From Acidimicrobiia bacterium (lineage in GTDB: Bacteria; Actinomycetota; Acidimicrobiia; Acidimicrobiales; AC-14): DNA of 64,000 nt. Below the pieces are notes generated by a model that was not told the origin of the DNA, did not search any database, and saw only the letters and a list, made by a program, of their open reading frames with translations. The position numbers and the translations under genes are program-made. This document shows, one piece after another, positions 25,624-33,642 of the stretch. How positions within the stretch are numbered: position 1 is the first letter of the stretch; each line of letters starts with the position of its first letter. The stretch covers positions 1 through 64,000 of the forward strand of contig JAHFUP010000008.1 of NCBI GenBank assembly GCA_023265025.1, read 5' to 3'.

Positions 25624-26433
25624 GTGGACGACCGGCCCATCGGCATGTTCGACAGCGGGTTCGGCGGCCTCACCGTCGCCCGGGCCATGATCGACCTGCT
25701 GCCTGGCGAGGACCTCGTCTACTTCGGCGACACGGCGCGCTACCCGTACGGGCCCCGGCCGCTGGACGAGGTGCGGGAGTTCGCGCTGGAGGTCACCAAG
25801 GTGCTCGTCGAGCGCCACGACGTGAAGATGGTCGTGGTGGCCTGCAACACCGCGGCCGCCGCCGCCCTTGAGCTGCTGCGGTTCGAGTGCGACGTGCCGG
25901 TGGTCAGCGTGGTCGAGCCCGGGGCCCGGGCGCTGGTGCGGGCCACCCGTAGCGGGCGGGCCGGCGTGATCGGCACAGTCGGCACCATCGGCTCCGGCGC
26001 CTACCAGCGGGCGGTGCGGGCCACCCGGGCCGACGTCGCGCTGAGCTGCGCCGCCTGCCCTGGATTCGTGGAGTTCGTCGAGCGGGGAGAGACCGACAGC
26101 GAGCAGGTCCACGTGCTGGCCGAGCGCCTGCTGGCCCCGCTGGTGGAGGCCCGGGTCGACGCCCTCCTGCTCGGCTGCACCCACTACCCGTTCCTGGCCC
26201 GCACCATTGGCGACGTGATGGGCCGCGACGTCACCCTGGTCTCCTCGGCGGACGAGACGGCCTTCGAGGTGCGCGCCATCTTGGAGGACACCGGGTTGGG
26301 CCGGCGCTCGGCGGCCAAGGGCGCCCATCGCTTCGTCTCCTCGGGCGACGTGGCATGGTTCCGGGCGCTCGGGAGCCGGCTCCTCGGTCCGGAGCTCGAC
26401 GACGTGGAAGGGTGGGAGTGGGGCTCGAACTGA
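25624..26433 (+). CDS. murI: Glutamate racemase
   Basis: Supplies D-glutamate for peptidoglycan. 269 residues with both catalytic cysteines: [13 protein letters not shown] and [10 protein letters not shown], and the start block [21 protein letters not shown] 25624 lies 5 bases after the cysM stop, so the genes are co-transcribed, again as in M. tuberculosis (Rv1338). Confidence 0.96.
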   Translation: MDDRPIGMFDSGFGGLTVARAMIDLLPGEDLVYFGDTARYPYGPRPLDEVREFALEVTKVLVERHDVKMVVVACNTAAAAALELLRFECDVPVVSVVEPGARALVRATRSGRAGVIGTVGTIGSGAYQRAVRATRADVALSCAACPGFVEFVERGETDSEQVHVLAERLLAPLVEARVDALLLGCTHYPFLARTIGDVMGRDVTLVSSADETAFEVRAILEDTGLGRRSAAKGAHRFVSSGDVAWFRALGSRLLGPELDDVEGWEWGSN

Positions 26434-27140
26434 CCGTCCTCGGCTGCTCGGGGTCGTACCCGGGGCCGGGCGGGGCGTGCAGCGGCTACCTGTTACACGA
26501 CGGGGCGACACGGGTCTGGGTCGACGCCGGCTCCGGCACCCTCGCCAACCTCCAGCGCCACATCGGCTTCGACGACCTCGACGCCATCGTCCTGAGCCAC
26601 GAGCACCCCGACCACTGGAGCGACCTGGAGGGCTGGCACATCGTGTGGCGCTACCGGCTGAAGCGCACCGGCTTCCCGGTCTACGCGCCCGCCGGCCTGC
26701 GGGCCCGCACGTACGAGCCGGACACGCCCGCCTTCACCTGGCACGACGTGGCCGGCGGCGACACGGTGAGCGTCGGCACCATGGCCTTCACGTTCTCCCG
26801 CACCGACCACGGCCCCGAGACCCTCGCCATGCGGGTCGACGCCGGCGGCCGTTCGCTGGGCTATTCGGCGGACACCGGTCCGGGCTGGTCGATGGAGGCG
26901 CTCGGCGCCGGCCTCGACCTCGCCCTCTGCGAAGCAACTATGCCCACCGAGGAGGAGCACACGTTGGATCATTTGAGCGCCCGACAGGCCGGCTCGTCGG
27001 CGCGGGCCGCCGGCGCCGGCCGGCTGGTCCTGACCCACCTGTGGTCGTCGGTCGATCCCCAAGCCGCGCGATTGAGCGGTTCTGGAACGTTCGGCGCCCC
27101 GGTCGACGTCGCGTCGGTCGGCGCCCGGTACGAGGTATGA
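26418..27140 (+). CDS. Metallo-beta-lactamase-fold hydrolase, Rv1339-like
   Basis: 240 residues with the metal motif [12 protein letters not shown], a later DTGPGWSM Asp and a C-terminal LTHLW His. The closest known context is M. tuberculosis Rv1339, placed between murI and rph and reported as an atypical class II cyclic-nucleotide phosphodiesterase. A cAMP-degrading role here is inferred from position and motifs. The start GTG 26418 ([13 protein letters not shown]) overlaps murI by 16 bases; GTG 26412 is also possible. Confidence 0.87.
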   Translation: MGLELTVLGCSGSYPGPGGACSGYLLHDGATRVWVDAGSGTLANLQRHIGFDDLDAIVLSHEHPDHWSDLEGWHIVWRYRLKRTGFPVYAPAGLRARTYEPDTPAFTWHDVAGGDTVSVGTMAFTFSRTDHGPETLAMRVDAGGRSLGYSADTGPGWSMEALGAGLDLALCEATMPTEEEHTLDHLSARQAGSSARAAGAGRLVLTHLWSSVDPQAARLSGSGTFGAPVDVASVGARYEV

Positions 27141-27871
27141 GGAGCGACGGCCGCCAGCCCGACGACCTGCGTCCGCTGACCTTCGTCCGGGACTACACCG
27201 AGATGGCGGCCGGCTCCGTCCTGGTGTCGATGGGCAAGACCCGCGTGCTGTGCACCGCCTCGGTCGACGAGCGGGTGCCGCCGTGGATGCGGGGCAAGGG
27301 CACCGGCTGGGTCACCGCCGAGTACTCGATGCTCCCGGGTTCGACGCCAGAGCGCAGCAACCGGGAGGTCAACAAGGGCAAGCCGTCGGGGCGGACGCAG
27401 GAGATCCAGCGCCTGATCGGCCGTTCGCTGCGGTCGGTCTGCGACATGAAGCTCATGGGCGAGCGCCAGATCCTCGTCGACTGCGACGTCCTCCAGGCCG
27501 ACGGCGGGACCCGCACCGCGTCGATCAGCGGCGCCTACGTCGCCCTCCACGACGCCTGCACCCGGCTGGTGGCGGCGGGCAGGCTGCCGGCGCACCCGTT
27601 GACCACCGCCTGCGCCGCCGTCTCGGTGGGCGTGGTCGACGCCATCGCCCTCCTCGACCTCGACTACTCCGAGGACGTGCGGGCCGAGGTCGACATGAAC
27701 GTGGTCATGACCGGCACCGGCCGCTTCGTGGAGGTGCAGGGCACCGCCGAGGGTCTGCCGTTCACGCGCGCCGAGCTCGACGACCTGCTTGGCTTGGCCG
27801 AGCACGGGATCGCATCGATCCTCGACGCCCAGGCGGACCTGGTGCTGACGCCGCCGCCTCCCCGCGTGTGA
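27137..27871 (+). CDS. rph: Ribonuclease PH
   Basis: Phosphorolytic 3-prime exoribonuclease that trims tRNA precursors. 244 residues: [51 protein letters not shown], and the phosphate-site block [16 protein letters not shown]. The ATG overlaps the MBL gene stop as ATGA. Confidence 0.96.
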   Translation: MRSDGRQPDDLRPLTFVRDYTEMAAGSVLVSMGKTRVLCTASVDERVPPWMRGKGTGWVTAEYSMLPGSTPERSNREVNKGKPSGRTQEIQRLIGRSLRSVCDMKLMGERQILVDCDVLQADGGTRTASISGAYVALHDACTRLVAAGRLPAHPLTTACAAVSVGVVDAIALLDLDYSEDVRAEVDMNVVMTGTGRFVEVQGTAEGLPFTRAELDDLLGLAEHGIASILDAQADLVLTPPPPRV

Positions 27872-27883
27872 GGGCCAGGCTGC

Positions 27884-28477
27884 GTGCCTGAACGCAAGAT
27901 CAGATTGGCCACGGCCAACCCGGACAAGGCCGCCGAGCTGGCCGCGCTGCTGGCCGGGTTCGACGTCTCGCCGCGGCCGGCCGATCTGCCCGACGTCGAG
28001 GAGACGGCCGACACGTTGGAGGGCAACGCCCTGCTGAAGGCGCAGGCGGTGATGGCGGCCACGGGCGAGCTGGCCGTCGCCGACGACACCGGCCTCGAGG
28101 TCGACGCCCTGGATGGCCGCCCGGGGGTCTACGCCGCTCGCTACGCCGGCCCCGGCGCCACCTACGCCGACAACGTGGCCAAGCTCCTGGAGGAGCTGGC
28201 CGGCGTGCCGGCGGGGGAGCGGGGCGCCCGGTTCCGCACTGTGGCCGTCGCCCTGTTCCCGGACGGCCGGCAGATCGTCGGCGACGGCTCGGTGGAGGGG
28301 ACGATCGTCGACGCCCCCCGTGGCGAGGGCGGCTTCGGGTACGACTCGGTGTTCGTGCCGGCCGGCGAGCGGATCACCTTCGCCGAGATGAGCCAGGATG
28401 AGAAGGCCGCCGTCTCCCACCGGGGCCGGGCGCTCCGTGCCCTGGCCGCCGCTCTGCGGGACGTTTCACCAGACTAA
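27884..28477 (+). CDS. rdgB: Non-canonical purine NTP pyrophosphatase (RdgB/HAM1)
   Basis: Removes ITP and XTP from the nucleotide pool. 197 residues with LATANPDKAAELAALL, the conserved ADDTGLEVDALDGRPGVYAARYAG block and the GGFGYDSVFVPAGE loop. The GTG start is 12 bases after the rph stop, the last gene of the mec-to-rdgB run. Confidence 0.96.
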   Translation: MPERKIRLATANPDKAAELAALLAGFDVSPRPADLPDVEETADTLEGNALLKAQAVMAATGELAVADDTGLEVDALDGRPGVYAARYAGPGATYADNVAKLLEELAGVPAGERGARFRTVAVALFPDGRQIVGDGSVEGTIVDAPRGEGGFGYDSVFVPAGERITFAEMSQDEKAAVSHRGRALRALAAALRDVSPD

Positions 28478-28492
28478 TTAGTTTGGTAAAGT
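28468..28492 (+). promoter_or_regulatory. MarR operator overlapping a leaderless -10 box
   Basis: A 20-base palindrome (28468-28487), half-sites ACCAGACTAA and TTAGTTTGGT, pairs at 9 of 10 positions. It abuts TAAAGT (28487-28492), which ends 7 bases before GTG 28500. This AT-rich patch is very different from its surroundings and suits an autorepressed promoter. Confidence 0.75.
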
Positions 28493-28499
28493 AGTTTTC

Positions 28500-28922
28500 G
28501 TGCAACCCACGGAGTCCGCGGCCCGGCTACGGCTGAGCGCCACCCGGCTGGCCCGCCGGCTCCGGCACGAGGCCGACGCCGGCCTCACGCCGAGCCAGCT
28601 CTCTGCCCTGGCCGTCATCCACCATCACGGGCCCCTCACGTTGGGGGCGCTGGCCGAGCGGGAGGGCGTGGCGCCGCCGTCGATCACCAAGATCGTCAAC
28701 AACCTCGAGGAACAGGGGCTGGTGGCCCGCACCGGCGACCCCGACGACCGCCGCGTCACCCGGGTGGCCACATCCGACGCCGGGGACCGGCTGGTGATCG
28801 AGTCCCGCCGGCGCAAGACGGCGTGGTTGGCCGGGCGCATCGGGCAGCTGGACGCCGACCAGCAGCGCCGGCTGGCCGACGCCCTCGACGTCCTCGACCT
28901 CCTGACCGAGGAGCCCTCTTGA
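28500..28922 (+). CDS. MarR-family transcriptional regulator
   Basis: 140-residue winged-helix regulator: GLTPSQLSALAVIHHHGPLTLGALAEREGVAPPSITKIVNNLEEQGLVARTGDPDDRRVTRVATSDAG is the usual HTH and wing. It probably binds the palindrome in front of it and controls the MFS transporter gene 61 bases downstream. GTG 28500 is leaderless. Confidence 0.93.
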   Translation: MQPTESAARLRLSATRLARRLRHEADAGLTPSQLSALAVIHHHGPLTLGALAEREGVAPPSITKIVNNLEEQGLVARTGDPDDRRVTRVATSDAGDRLVIESRRRKTAWLAGRIGQLDADQQRRLADALDVLDLLTEEPS

Positions 28923-28940
28923 CCGGCCCGGGAGGCCGGT
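28922..28940. terminator. Hairpin at the marR stop, shared with hflX-dapC junction
   Basis: ACCGGCC and GGCCGGT pair perfectly around CGGGA. The core CGGCCCGGGAGGCCG recurs at 37907-37921. There is no U-tract, so it may be an mRNA-processing or attenuating hairpin rather than a full terminator. Confidence 0.5.
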
Positions 28941-28983
28941 CCCGACAACTCTCACTGGGCCGTGCCCTGACGGGGCCGGACCA

Positions 28984-30309
28984 GTGACGCGCATGCGGCG
29001 CCTGACGAGCGAGACATTCCGCTCGCTGCGCGTCCGCAACTTCCGCCTGTTCTTCGGCGGCCAGCTCATCTCCCAGGTCGGCAACTGGCTCACGCTGGTG
29101 GCTCAGGCCCTCCTCGTCCTGAAGCTGACCGACAGCGGCGTCGCCCTGGGGCTCCTGGCCGCAGCGCAGTTCGGCCCGGTGCTGGTCTTCGGCCCCTTCG
29201 CCGGCCTGATCGCCGACCGCTCGGACAAGCGCCGGCTCCTGCTGGCGGTCCAGTCCCTCGCCATGGCCCAGTCGTTCCTGCTGGCGACGCTGGCGTTCAG
29301 CGGGCATCCCCCGGTGCTGGCGATCTACGCCGTGGCCATGCTGGGCGGCTTCTGCACGGCCTTCGACAATCCGGCCCGGCGGTCCTTCGTCGTCGAGCTG
29401 GTGCCCGAGGAGGACATCGGCAACGCGGTGAGCCTGAACAGCGCGCTGATGACCAGCTCGCGGGTCGTCGGGCCGGCGCTGGCCGGCTTGCTGATCACCA
29501 CCGTCGGCTTCGGCTGGTGCTTCCTGGTCGACGGGCTCTCGTACCTGGCCGTGCTCGCCGGCCTGTGGCGGATCGACCCCGAGCAGATGTACCGGGCGCC
29601 GCGCGCCGGTCGCGGCAGGGGCCAGGTGCGCGAGGGCCTGCGCTACGCCCGGAGCGTGCCCGAGCTGTGGGTCCCGCTGCTGATGGCGGCCGTGGTCGGC
29701 ACGCTGGCCTTCAACTTCAACACCGTGCTCCCACTGTTCGCCACACGCGACCTGCACGGCACGGCCGTCACCTTCACGCTCCTGATGTCGGTGGTCAGCG
29801 CCGGCTCTCTTGTCGGGGCGCTGGCCACGGCCCGCCGGCGGAGGATCGGGATGTACACCGTCAGCGTCGCCGCCCTCGCCTTCGGCACCGCGATGTGCGC
29901 ATTGTCACTGGCCCCGAACAAGCCCGTCGCCTTCGTGGTCGCCGCGTTCGTGGGCCTCGGCAGCATCTCGTTCATGACCGCGTCGACGGCCATCGTCCAA
30001 CTCAACGCGGCACCGTCCATGCGGGGCCGCATCCTCGCCATCCAGACGATGGTCTTCCTGGGCAGCACGCCGATCGGCGGCCCCATCGTCGGCCTGATCT
30101 CACAGCACTTCGGCGCCCGCTACAGCATCGCCATCGGCGGCGTGGCCACGCTGGGGGCGGGCGTGTTCGGGGTGCTCAAGGTCCGCAACCGGACCCGGAT
30201 GGTCGAGCTGACCCCGGACGCGCTGACCCTGGACGCGCAACGAGACACCGACATCTCGGTGTCTCGCGCGACTGACAGGTACGTTCCACTCCTCCGGCCC
30301 GGAGCGTAG
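28984..30309 (+). CDS. MFS transporter (EntS/MFS_3 type)
   Basis: 441 residues with about 12 membrane helices. Start RVRNFRLFFGGQLISQVGNWLTLVAQALLVL and the loop GLIADRSDKRRLLL are typical of the enterobactin-exporter-like MFS group. With marR directly upstream it is probably a drug or metabolite exporter under MarR control. GTG 28984 follows the marR stop by 61 bases and no separate promoter is obvious. Confidence 0.9.
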   Translation: MTRMRRLTSETFRSLRVRNFRLFFGGQLISQVGNWLTLVAQALLVLKLTDSGVALGLLAAAQFGPVLVFGPFAGLIADRSDKRRLLLAVQSLAMAQSFLLATLAFSGHPPVLAIYAVAMLGGFCTAFDNPARRSFVVELVPEEDIGNAVSLNSALMTSSRVVGPALAGLLITTVGFGWCFLVDGLSYLAVLAGLWRIDPEQMYRAPRAGRGRGQVREGLRYARSVPELWVPLLMAAVVGTLAFNFNTVLPLFATRDLHGTAVTFTLLMSVVSAGSLVGALATARRRRIGMYTVSVAALAFGTAMCALSLAPNKPVAFVVAAFVGLGSISFMTASTAIVQLNAAPSMRGRILAIQTMVFLGSTPIGGPIVGLISQHFGARYSIAIGGVATLGAGVFGVLKVRNRTRMVELTPDALTLDAQRDTDISVSRATDRYVPLLRPGA

Positions 30310-30334
30310 GTCGGGGCCGTCCATCGTTGGCAGT

Positions 30335-30357
30335 GGCGGGACCCCTCAAACCCCGCC
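30335..30357 (+). terminator. Possible terminator hairpin after the MFS gene
   Basis: GGCGGG (30335-30340) and CCCGCC (30352-30357) form a 6-bp stem around an 11-base loop. There is no run of T. The rest of the 278-base gap (30310-30587) holds a small hairpin CGGCTGTGACAGCCG and no credible gene. Confidence 0.4.
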
Positions 30358-30558
30358 TGAGGAGTCGACCTCTGCGCCGGCGGCTGTGACAGCCGGGCCA
30401 CGGGGGAGCAGACGCATGGCGCCCTGCGTAGCTAGTCGGGCGGCCCGCTCTCCGCGTTCTCGCAGCTGGTGGCTGGCATCGCAGGACCTCCTTGACTCGA
30501 GGAACGGTGCACGTCGAGCGTCGCGCCGCTGCTCCCCTGCTGTCAACCTGGTTAGCTT

Positions 30559-30581
30559 GTGACCTTTTGGTCACCTATACT
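30559..30581 (+). promoter_or_regulatory. ArsR-type operator and perfect leaderless -10 box
   Basis: Palindrome GTGACC-TTTT-GGTCAC (30559-30574) lies directly before TATACT (30576-30581), which ends 6 bases before GTG 30588. A repressor bound here would cover the promoter spacer. Confidence 0.75.
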
Positions 30582-30587
30582 TGCCCC

Positions 30588-30905
30588 GTGAGCGACGACG
30601 ACCGGGTCTTCAAGGCGCTCGCCGACCCGACCCGACGTTTCCTGCTCGACCGGCTCTTCGCCCGTGACGGCCGGACCCTGACCGAGCTCGAGTCGGAGCT
30701 GGAGATGACCCGCTTCGGGGTCATGAAGCATCTGAAGGTGCTGGAGGACGCCGGCCTGGTCGTCACCCGCAAGTCCGGCCGGGAGAAGCTCCACTTCCTG
30801 AACGCGGTGCCCATCCGGCTGATCCACGACCGGTGGATCGACAAGTACACCGAGCGCCGGGTGTCAGCGCTCGTCGACCTCAAGAACGAGTTGGAAAGGT
30901 CGTGA
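30588..30905 (+). CDS. ArsR-family winged-helix regulator
   Basis: 105 residues: VFKALADPTRRFLLDRLFARDGRTLTELESELEMTRFGVMKHLKVLEDAGLVVTRKSGREKLHFLN. No metal-binding Cys pattern is seen, so it belongs to the non-metal branch often paired with SRPBCC or other effector genes. It probably represses itself through the GTGACC/GGTCAC palindrome. Its TGA is part of a GTGA overlap with the next gene. Confidence 0.93.
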   Translation: MSDDDRVFKALADPTRRFLLDRLFARDGRTLTELESELEMTRFGVMKHLKVLEDAGLVVTRKSGREKLHFLNAVPIRLIHDRWIDKYTERRVSALVDLKNELERS

Positions 30906-31552
30906 CGTACGAGCAGATCGACGACGGCGACACCACCTGGCGCTTCGACCGGGCCTTCCTGGCCTCGAACTGGACGTGCATCTGGGGCCGCGGCTGCCTC
31001 GGGATCCTGCCGGCGCCGGCCGAGCACCTCGGCCAGGGCTGCTGCTCGCTCGGCGCCGACCTCGACGGGCCGGACGAGGCCATGACGATCAGCGCGCTGG
31101 CCGCCACCGTCGACCCCTCCCGGTTTCAGCACCACGCCGAGGCGGACCATGGCGGCGTCTTCTCCGACGACACCCGGACCGCCACGCGTGTGGTCGACGG
31201 CGCCTGCATCTTCCTGAACCGGCCCGGCTTCGCCGGCGGTGCCGGTTGCGCCCTCCACCTGGAGGCGCTCGCCGCCGGCGAGTCACCCGTCCACTGGAAG
31301 CCGTCGGTGTGCTGGCAGTTGCCGGTCAAGGTGGACTGGGATTCGGGCGCCGGCGACACCGAGGTGGCGACGGTGCGGGGCTGGGAGCGGCAGGACTGGG
31401 GTGCCGAGGGCGAGACGATGGCGTGGTGCTGCACCGAGGGTGATCGGGCCTACGTCGGCGAACGGCCGGTCGTCGAGTCGCTGGCCGGGGAGCTGGAAGC
31501 CATCGTGGGGACCGAGGTTTTCGTCGAGCTCCGCCGGCGCCTGTCCACATAG
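30902..31552 (+). CDS. Cys-rich protein, DUF3109-like, coupled to ArsR
   Basis: 216 residues with an ordered set of cysteines: TCIWGRGCLG, GQGCCSLG, GACIFL, GGAGCALH, KPSVCWQLP and AWCCTEGD, which suggests zinc or iron-sulfur binding as in DUF3109/YkgJ-type proteins. The function is unknown. Translation is coupled to the ArsR regulator by GTGA, so this is its main target. The pairing hints at redox or metal-linked control; that is inference. Confidence 0.7.
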   Translation: MTYEQIDDGDTTWRFDRAFLASNWTCIWGRGCLGILPAPAEHLGQGCCSLGADLDGPDEAMTISALAATVDPSRFQHHAEADHGGVFSDDTRTATRVVDGACIFLNRPGFAGGAGCALHLEALAAGESPVHWKPSVCWQLPVKVDWDSGAGDTEVATVRGWERQDWGAEGETMAWCCTEGDRAYVGERPVVESLAGELEAIVGTEVFVELRRRLST

Positions 31553-31624
31553 CCGCGCCGCCCATTGACTTGTCCTATCGGGCGGAGGAGGGTAGTGGCG
31601 ACGGGTAAATCGGGGAGGGGTGGA

Positions 31625-31870
31625 ATGAGAAGGTTCATTGCCGGGTTTGCGGTCGCGGTCATTGCCGTAGTCGGTTCGGGTGGCGCGGCGCTCGCCGACA
31701 ACACTGGCGAGCAGCCACAAGGGCCGCCGGTGTTGAGTGGAAGGCCCGACGGGACGACCGTGTGCCACCTGAAGGCGCTCGGCGGTCAGGGCGTCGTGGT
31801 CATCAACAAGAACGGTGTTCACTTCAACGGTGGCGCGGACGAGCAAAGCTTCTGCGGCGGCGACGAGTAG
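31625..31870 (+). CDS. Small secreted protein, unknown
   Basis: 81 residues: signal peptide MRRFIAGFAVAVIAVVGSGGAALA, then a Gly-rich mature peptide of about 57 residues with two Cys (TTVCHLKAL, SFCGGDE) that could form one disulfide. ATG 31625 is preceded by GGGGAGGGG. It is not recognised. It stands before the broken gp19-like gene. Confidence 0.7.
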   Translation: MRRFIAGFAVAVIAVVGSGGAALADNTGEQPQGPPVLSGRPDGTTVCHLKALGGQGVVVINKNGVHFNGGADEQSFCGGDE

Positions 31871-31888
31871 TTCGTCGCCGGACGTCGC

Positions 31889-32340
31889 ATGACCGATGCC
31901 GTAGCGGCGGCCGAGCCATCGGCGCTGGTCCCGGTGAGGTTCGAGCTCACCATCGACGGCCACTCGCTGGCGTGTTCTCGGAACTGGTGAGCATCTCGAG
32001 CGCGGTCGAGGTCGTGGACGCCATCTCGGCGTCGCCGACTGAGACCATCCTGAAGAAGCTCCCGGGCAAGCGGACGCCGCCGACCGTGACGCTGAAGCGG
32101 GGCATGAGCCGCAACATCGAGATGGCGGCATGGCACGAGCTGGTGATCCTGGGCGACATCGCCGCGGCCCGGAAGTCGTGCAGCCTCACGATGTTCAACG
32201 CCAAGGGCGACCCCGTGGCCTGCTATCACCTGACCGACGCGTGGCCGTCGCGGGTCGAGATCGGGGTGGCAGGCGGATCGGGGGTCCTGATGGAGACGGT
32301 CACGATGACGTGTGACTTCATACAGCGCGTGAGCGTCTGA
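31889..32340 (+). pseudogene. Phage tail tube (gp19/TIGR02241-like) gene with a frameshift
   Basis: Reading from ATG 31889 gives ALVPVRFELTIDGHSLA and then a stop at 31988. The rest of the tail-tube domain (VFSELVSISSAVEVV, LPGKRTPPTVTLKRGMSRN, HLTDAWPSRVEIG) continues one base back, from about 31972 to 32340. One missing base near 31971 would restore the frame. No slippery heptamer is present. The protein belongs to contractile-tail tube proteins, yet no sheath, baseplate or other tail gene is in the window, so it is a lone remnant or a sequencing error in a lone gene. Confidence 0.75.
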
Positions 32341-32347
32341 TTCCGCG

Positions 32348-32758
32348 GTGGATGTGTCGGAGCACGTCGCCCTGGTGCGCCGCTTCTACGCCGCCGGGCC
32401 GGCGGACGACGACTCGTCCCGCGCCCAATTCGCCGTTCCCGAGGTGGTGTGGCACGTGCCCGGTGCGAGTCATGTGTCCGGGCGGTACGAGGGCTACGAC
32501 GAGGTGTTCCAGACCCTCGGCGAGCGGATGCAGCCCCTCGACGCCTGGACGATCGACGTCGGCGAGGTCATGGGCAACGAGGACATGGTCGTCGCCATCG
32601 TCGATCTCGTCGCGATGCGGGGCGCGCATCGCGTCGAGAGCCGTGGTGCGCACGTCTTCCGGTTCGCTCCTGATGGCCGCATCGCCGAGGTGTGGGGGTT
32701 CGTCGGCGAGCAGGCCCTGCTGGACGACCTATTCGAAGACGGTGCCCTCGGGGAGTAG
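32348..32758 (+). CDS. SnoaL-like (NTF2-fold) protein
   Basis: 136 residues: HVALVRRFYAAG, DEVFQTLGERMQPLDAWTIDVGEVMGNEDMVVAIVDLVAMRGAHRVESRGAHVFRFAPDGRIAEVWGF is the cone-shaped SnoaL fold. It could bind or act on a small hydrophobic molecule; the substrate is unknown. GTG 32348 lies 7 bases after the tail gene. Its last 30 bases overlap the convergent transglycosylase gene. Confidence 0.85.
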   Translation: MDVSEHVALVRRFYAAGPADDDSSRAQFAVPEVVWHVPGASHVSGRYEGYDEVFQTLGERMQPLDAWTIDVGEVMGNEDMVVAIVDLVAMRGAHRVESRGAHVFRFAPDGRIAEVWGFVGEQALLDDLFEDGALGE

Positions 32759-33607
32759 GCGGCCGTCGTAGTACACCTGCCAGGCGTGGTAGCCGAGGTA
32801 GGCGCGCTCGTCGCCCTCCATCTCCTTGGCGTATGCGGTCACGGCCCGCACGTAGCGGGCGCTGTTGTTGTAGGCGCGGAGCGCCCGGGCCATGTCGGTC
32901 GGGGCGCCGGTCGCCCGTAGGAACCGGGCGGCGGCGTGGATGGCGTCGTGGTTCGACGTGATGTCGCCACCCCGGCCGTAGATGGCCCACGTCGACGGGA
33001 TGAACTGCATCGGGCCCTGGGCGCCGGCGGTGCTGTCGCCCTTGATGCGGCCCATGCGGGTCTCGACCAGGTGGATGGCGGCCAGGTACTCCCAGCCCAC
33101 GCCGCCGGCCGCGGCGCCGGCCGCCTTGTAGGTGGCGACGAGCTGGTCGGCGGGGTCAGGGGCGACGATGTGCCACCTGGGCCGGGGCTGGCCGGGAGGA
33201 GTCGGGGTGTTTAGCGCAGTGAGGTCGCGGCCGGCGAGGACGTTGGCCTCCACCGTCGACCGCAGCTTCGCCGGGACCCGGGCGAGCACGTCGGCGTCCC
33301 ACTCCGGGTGGGCCACGAGGGTGCCGTAGGCCTGCTGCTGCGCCTGGCCGATGGCGGCGAGCTGGGCCGCCGGCGTCGCCGGGTTGCGGATGGCGGACTC
33401 CGACGTCGTCAGGGTGGCGGCGAGTGTGGCCTGCGGGGTCAGGGTGGTGGTCGTCGTGGGCGCGACGGTCGTGACGGTCGTTGAGGGGGCGACCGTCGTG
33501 CTGGTGGTGATCACCGAGGTCGTCGTGGGGCCGACGGCTGCCGGCTCGCTGTCCGAGCAGCCGGCGACGGCCACGAGGGTGAGGACGGCGGCGGCCAGGC
33601 GTCGCAT
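32729..33607 (-). CDS. Lytic transglycosylase lipoprotein (SLT fold)
   Basis: 292 residues. Lipobox VAVAGC, a long Thr-rich wall-spanning stretch (about residues 28-60), a helical region, then the SLT domain GWEYLAAIHLVETRMGRIKGDSTAGAQGPMQFIPSTWAIYG with the catalytic Glu in LVETRMG. It cleaves peptidoglycan strands. TAGCGT on the minus strand ends 8 bases before ATG 33607, so it is leaderless. It is divergent from miaB. Confidence 0.92.
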   Translation of the reverse strand: MRRLAAAVLTLVAVAGCSDSEPAAVGPTTTSVITTSTTVAPSTTVTTVAPTTTTTLTPQATLAATLTTSESAIRNPATPAAQLAAIGQAQQQAYGTLVAHPEWDADVLARVPAKLRSTVEANVLAGRDLTALNTPTPPGQPRPRWHIVAPDPADQLVATYKAAGAAAGGVGWEYLAAIHLVETRMGRIKGDSTAGAQGPMQFIPSTWAIYGRGGDITSNHDAIHAAARFLRATGAPTDMARALRAYNNSARYVRAVTAYAKEMEGDERAYLGYHAWQVYYDGRLLPEGTVFE

Positions 33608-33642
33608 CGGGTGGAACGCTATCGCCCGGGTACCGTGGACCC

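Noticed and set aside
30310..30587. Small minus-strand gene at 30346-30546
   Set aside because: Composition is Arg/Ala-rich without motif, start site or conservation hint; the area holds regulatory structures instead.
31960..31985. Programmed -1 frameshift in the tail-tube gene
   Set aside because: No X XXY YYZ slippery heptamer or following pseudoknot is visible, so a simple indel is more likely.
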